Below, piece after piece: positions 61,078-64,000 of a DNA stretch of 64,000 nt (the stretch's first letter is position 1; the number at the start of each line of letters is the position of its first letter). The DNA is from Streptomyces nigra. Its GTDB lineage: Bacteria > Actinomycetota > Actinomycetes > Streptomycetales > Streptomycetaceae. A program made the position numbers and the translations under genes. The notes under the pieces are model-generated. The model saw nothing but the letters and a program-made list of their open reading frames with translations. It did no database searches and had not been told where the DNA came from. The stretch spans positions 1 through 64,000 of the forward strand of contig NZ_CP029043.1 of the NCBI RefSeq assembly GCF_003074055.1, given 5' to 3'.

Positions 61078-62055
61078 CTACTGCTGTTGCGTGCCGGCTC
61101 GGCGTGCTGTGCTGAAGCGTCGCTGATAGGCGGCGGGGCTGAGGGACAATTTCCTCGCGAAAACTCTCCGCATGCTCTCGTAATTCGGGAATCCGGCGAG
61201 GGATGCCGTCTGCGTCGCGTTATGCCCTTGGTCGAGCAGGGCTTTGGCCATGTCGAACCGGATCATTTCCACATACCGGGCCGGTGTGGTGGACAGCTCC
61301 TCGTTGAAGATTCGCGTGAGATGCCTGGGGCTCACATTGAGGTGCTTGGCGAGTTCGCCGAGCGAGTGGTTTCCTCCAGGATTCGCCGTGATCAAGTCGG
61401 TGACTCTGCGGAGGGCAGGCGACCGGGGCGGTGGTCCTTGCAGGGGGGCGGAGAACTGTGACTGGCCGCCCGAACGCTGCAGGTACACCACCAGGGCGCG
61501 GGCGACATCCCGGGTCAGATCAGGGCCGTGATCCTCCTCGACGAGTGCCAGTGCCAGGTCGATGCCGGCGCTCACGCCCGCCGAGGTGTAGGTGGTGCCG
61601 TCACGGACGTAGATCGCGTCGGGCTCGACGCGGCTGGACCGGCAGCGGGCGGCGAGCTCGTGCGCGACCTTCCAGTGTGTGGTCACTCGCTTGCCGTCCA
61701 GGAGGCCGGCGGCGCCGAGGATGAAGGCCCCGGTGCAGATGGACGCGACCCGGTCGGCCCGATCGGCCAGGGTTCGCGTCGCCTCGATCAGGTCACGGGG
61801 CACGGGTGTGCGCGGGAAGAGGTCTGCGCCGGCCACCAGGAACGTGTCAGGGGCAGACTCCGTGGCGGCGGCGTCGACCGCGACCCGGATCCCGATGGAC
61901 GAGGTGACATCGGCACCGGTCGGTGACACCAACACGATCGTGTACTCGGCACCGAGCCGGTTCGCCTCCCCGAACACCTCCGCCGGGCCGGCGACGTCCA
62001 GGAGCTTGACCCCGTCGTAGACCAGGATCGCGACCCGATGCGTGGCGGAACCCAA
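61078..62055 (-). CDS. GlxA-type AraC-family regulator
   Basis: Regulator of about 325 aa with an N-terminal DJ-1/PfpI-like domain (HRVAILVYDGVKLLDVAGPAEVFGEANRL; ASICTGAFILGAAGLLDGKRVTTHW) and a C-terminal double AraC HTH (HSLGELAKHLNVSPRHLTRIFNEELS; NATQTASLAGFPNYESMRRVFARKL). The start is uncertain: TTG 62055 follows AGAGGGG and gives the normal family N-terminus, while an open frame runs on to GTG 62169, which would leave only 23 bp before the divergent HD gene. That gene (62193) is its likely target. Confidence 0.88.
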   Translation of the reverse strand: MGSATHRVAILVYDGVKLLDVAGPAEVFGEANRLGAEYTIVLVSPTGADVTSSIGIRVAVDAAATESAPDTFLVAGADLFPRTPVPRDLIEATRTLADRADRVASICTGAFILGAAGLLDGKRVTTHWKVAHELAARCRSSRVEPDAIYVRDGTTYTSAGVSAGIDLALALVEEDHGPDLTRDVARALVVYLQRSGGQSQFSAPLQGPPPRSPALRRVTDLITANPGGNHSLGELAKHLNVSPRHLTRIFNEELSTTPARYVEMIRFDMAKALLDQGHNATQTASLAGFPNYESMRRVFARKLSLSPAAYQRRFSTARRAGTQQQ

Positions 62056-62192
62056 TGCCCCTCTGCCCGCCTGTCCGGATTCAGGTGACTCATGGCCGGA
62101 CCGAGGGAGCACCGAAGGCCGGGTCGTCGGCAGGGTGGAAGACGGACGCACCGTCCATTCGTAACACACCCGTCTCAGAAGGAGCAGAGGTC

Positions 62193-62831
62193 ATGAGCGA
62201 GGTCATCGCGGGGGTGGAGATTCCCGGAACCACGGCGGTCGCCGAGACCACCCGCCTCATACAGGAGGCCACCGGCCCCCTCGTCTACCACCACTCCCGA
62301 CGCGTTTTCGTCTTCGGCGCGATGCACGCTCACAGACTCGGCCTGGAGCCTGACCCGGAGCTTCTCTACCTGGCCGCCATGTTCCACGACACGGGTCTCC
62401 TGACGCCGTTCTCCGACGTCGAGCAGCGCTTCGAGGTCGATGGAGCCGACCACGCACGTAAGTTCATGCTCGACAGCGGATTTCCCGCCGAGGCCGCCGA
62501 CGTGGTGTGGACGGCGATCGCGCTGCACACGACCCCGGGAATTCCCGGGCGGATGGGCCCGGAGATCGCCATCACGCATCTGGGGGTTCTCACCGACGTG
62601 ATCGGCCTGGGCTTGGGCGAGCTGGATCGCAGCCAGGTGGACGAGATCATCGCCGTTCATCCGAGAGGTGACTTCAAGAACGAGTTCTTGCAGGCTTACG
62701 TCGACGGACTCAAGCACCGCCCGGAGACCACGAACGGAACCGTGAATGCGGATGTTCTGGAGCATTTCATTCCCGGCTTCCAGCGCACGAGCACGGTCGA
62801 GCGCATCATGGGCGCTCCGTGGCCGAGCTGA
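62193..62831 (+). CDS. HD-domain hydrolase, cyanamide-hydratase-like (second copy)
   Basis: Metal-dependent HD-domain protein of 212 aa, the same length as the copy at 36635 and clearly homologous (IAGVEIPGTTAVAETTRLIQEA; YHHSRRVFVFG; AAMFHDTGLL; RFEVDGADHARKF; WTAIALHTTPGIP). Metal ligands are His in YHHSRR, His-Asp in FHDTG and the later Asp. ATG 62193 has AAGGAG upstream. It diverges from the GlxA-type regulator gene. Confidence 0.93.
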   Translation: MSEVIAGVEIPGTTAVAETTRLIQEATGPLVYHHSRRVFVFGAMHAHRLGLEPDPELLYLAAMFHDTGLLTPFSDVEQRFEVDGADHARKFMLDSGFPAEAADVVWTAIALHTTPGIPGRMGPEIAITHLGVLTDVIGLGLGELDRSQVDEIIAVHPRGDFKNEFLQAYVDGLKHRPETTNGTVNADVLEHFIPGFQRTSTVERIMGAPWPS

Positions 62832-63005
62832 TCAAGGCGCCATGGAACGTGATGACACGTGTGAGTGATGCCTGTCGGTCACGATGCCGGTGATCTTCAC
62901 GGTGTATGTCGTCGGTCTGCTCGGCGCCTTGCTGACGGTCGGATCGCTGAGCGGTCGGCTGGGTGCCGTCCGGTGCTGGTCGCCGGCCTTTGACATCATG
63001 TCGGC

Positions 63006-63887
63006 ATGGATCATCAGGGCAAATTCCGGTGTGCGGCAGGCCAGTTGGGCATCCCGGACGACGAGATCAACAGGTTCAGCCGGCACTTGCGGTTGTCGAT
63101 CCGGTTGAGCGGGGGTTCCGGAGGTCCTCCGGTCGGCCAGTTCGGCGGGGTGCCCCGCCTGCCGGTGGGCGTGCCCTGGCCGTCCGCGGGGCACAGTCCG
63201 CTGCCGTTCGTCTTCTCCGTCGACTGCGGGGCCCTTCCGAGAGTCGACGGCTTCGACCTGCCGTCCGACGGAACACTGCTCTTCTTCCTGGACCATGAGG
63301 AGGACCATCTGGACGACGGCGGCGGGGAGCGGAGCTACGCCCGCGTCCTGTATGTCCAAAACGGCACCGACACCGTGGCCGCGGAACCCCCTGGACCCGG
63401 ATGCGTCGGCGAGGAGTATGCCGTCAGCGCCACGCTTCTCGCTGAGCTTCCGCCTTGGTTCGAAGCGGACGAGGACGCGGATGAGGGCGAGGACGATCGG
63501 TCGCCCTTTCAGGAGCAGTTGGCCCGCGACCTGGAGCGTGACATCCCGCACCTGGACCAACTCCGCGCTCTGGCCCACGACCTGTGGCCGGCTGACGAAG
63601 GACTCGCCAGCGCATGTATCGGCGGGTATGTCGACGACGAAGTGATCACGAGTATTGCCGAACAGACGCTGGCGGGGCTCGAGCAGGCCGGCGACATCGT
63701 CATCCCGGTGGCGAAATGGTATTCCCATGTGGAGAAGGAGAAGCACCGACTGACAAGCGAATGGATGGCACTGGCCCGTTTTCCCGCCGCGGACGAGTTC
63801 TACTACGGAAGTTTCGTGATCCGACATGACGACCTGGCGGCCGCCCGGGTGGACAAGGCGCTTTCCGTGACCGAGTTCACCGAGTAG
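63006..63887 (+). CDS. DUF1963 (YwqG-like) protein, second copy
   Basis: Protein of 293 aa distantly related to the one at 58774: GGVPRLPVGVPWPSAGHSPLPFVFSVDCGALP and DGTLLFFLDHEEDH are shared family features. The middle is acidic (PWFEADEDADEGEDD) and the C-terminus is longer than in the first copy. ATG 63006 fits the family start. No function is known; the last 110 bases of the window after it contain no recognised gene. Confidence 0.85.
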   Translation: MDHQGKFRCAAGQLGIPDDEINRFSRHLRLSIRLSGGSGGPPVGQFGGVPRLPVGVPWPSAGHSPLPFVFSVDCGALPRVDGFDLPSDGTLLFFLDHEEDHLDDGGGERSYARVLYVQNGTDTVAAEPPGPGCVGEEYAVSATLLAELPPWFEADEDADEGEDDRSPFQEQLARDLERDIPHLDQLRALAHDLWPADEGLASACIGGYVDDEVITSIAEQTLAGLEQAGDIVIPVAKWYSHVEKEKHRLTSEWMALARFPAADEFYYGSFVIRHDDLAAARVDKALSVTEFTE

Positions 63888-64000
63888 GGCACCAGACCTC
63901 CGCCCAGCCGGCGAACCCCTCGCACCAGTCGCCGCCGGGCATCCGCACACACCGCCCTCGCGCCCGCCCACCGACCGGCGAGCCGACGCCGGCCACACCA

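Noticed and set aside
1..64000. CRISPR array, tRNA or rRNA genes, prophage
   Set aside because: No regularly spaced repeats, cloverleaf sequences, rRNA segments or phage structural genes were seen.

Overview
This is a high-GC actinobacterial chromosome segment, almost certainly Streptomyces or a close relative. It carries a conservon (sensor kinase, roadblock, DUF742, GTPase, CYP157-like P450), a SigK/RskA-type sigma/anti-sigma pair, many solo regulators, Tat and lipoprotein signals, GTG starts and 4-nt GTGA/ATGA gene overlaps. No rRNA, tRNA, CRISPR array or phage was seen.

Layout. 0-2.4 kb: end of an amino-acid ABC importer operon (minus). 2.6-7.8 kb: an alkane-monooxygenase gene with many frameshifts, a frameshifted TetR, an intact P450 and a frameshifted CYP157-like gene; most of the lesions can be read as single-base deletions in short homopolymers. 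6.5-11 kb: the conservon. 11.7-13.6 kb: WYL regulator and NIPSNAP protein. 13.6-17.7 kb: a SigK module (membrane sulfite-oxidase-like enzyme, fasciclin lipoprotein, RskA, SigK) with matching promoter motifs. 17.9-21.5 kb: phosphorelay module (response regulator, small HTH protein, CHASE3 kinase, response regulator-PP2C phosphatase). 21.6-26.6 kb: TetR/SDR pair, STAS protein, and a MarR with azoreductase and nitroreductase. 26.9-32.2 kb: complete STM4015-STM4011 cluster (LRR protein, ATP-grasp, sulfatase-like hydrolase, two radical SAM enzymes), a conserved set with no function known to me. 32.3-41.6 kb: accessory zone with MOSC, cupin, paired MEDS proteins, HD hydrolase, PPOX enzyme, TetR, DUF1330 and several broken genes and transposase remnants. 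41.7-57.8 kb: a complete L-fucose utilisation locus. 57.9-63.9 kb: TetR, DUF1963 proteins, FAD amine oxidase, GlxA-type regulator and a second HD hydrolase.

How the fucose locus works together (inference from families): a Tat-exported GH95 alpha-L-fucosidase releases fucose; a lipoprotein/ATPase/permease importer brings it in; an aldo/keto reductase, lactonase, fuconate dehydratase, SDR and FAH-family hydrolase convert it to pyruvate plus L-lactate. Lactate racemase LarA and its nickel-pincer cofactor enzymes LarB, LarC and LarE are encoded in the same overlapping operon, which suggests that the L-lactate is racemised. A GntR regulator sits in the centre with a repeated 12-bp motif at both divergent promoters.

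Two families of palindromic elements (three copies) lie exactly on stop codons of neighbouring genes. Four copies of one TetR-type operator mark a dispersed local regulon at 39.2-41.2 kb.
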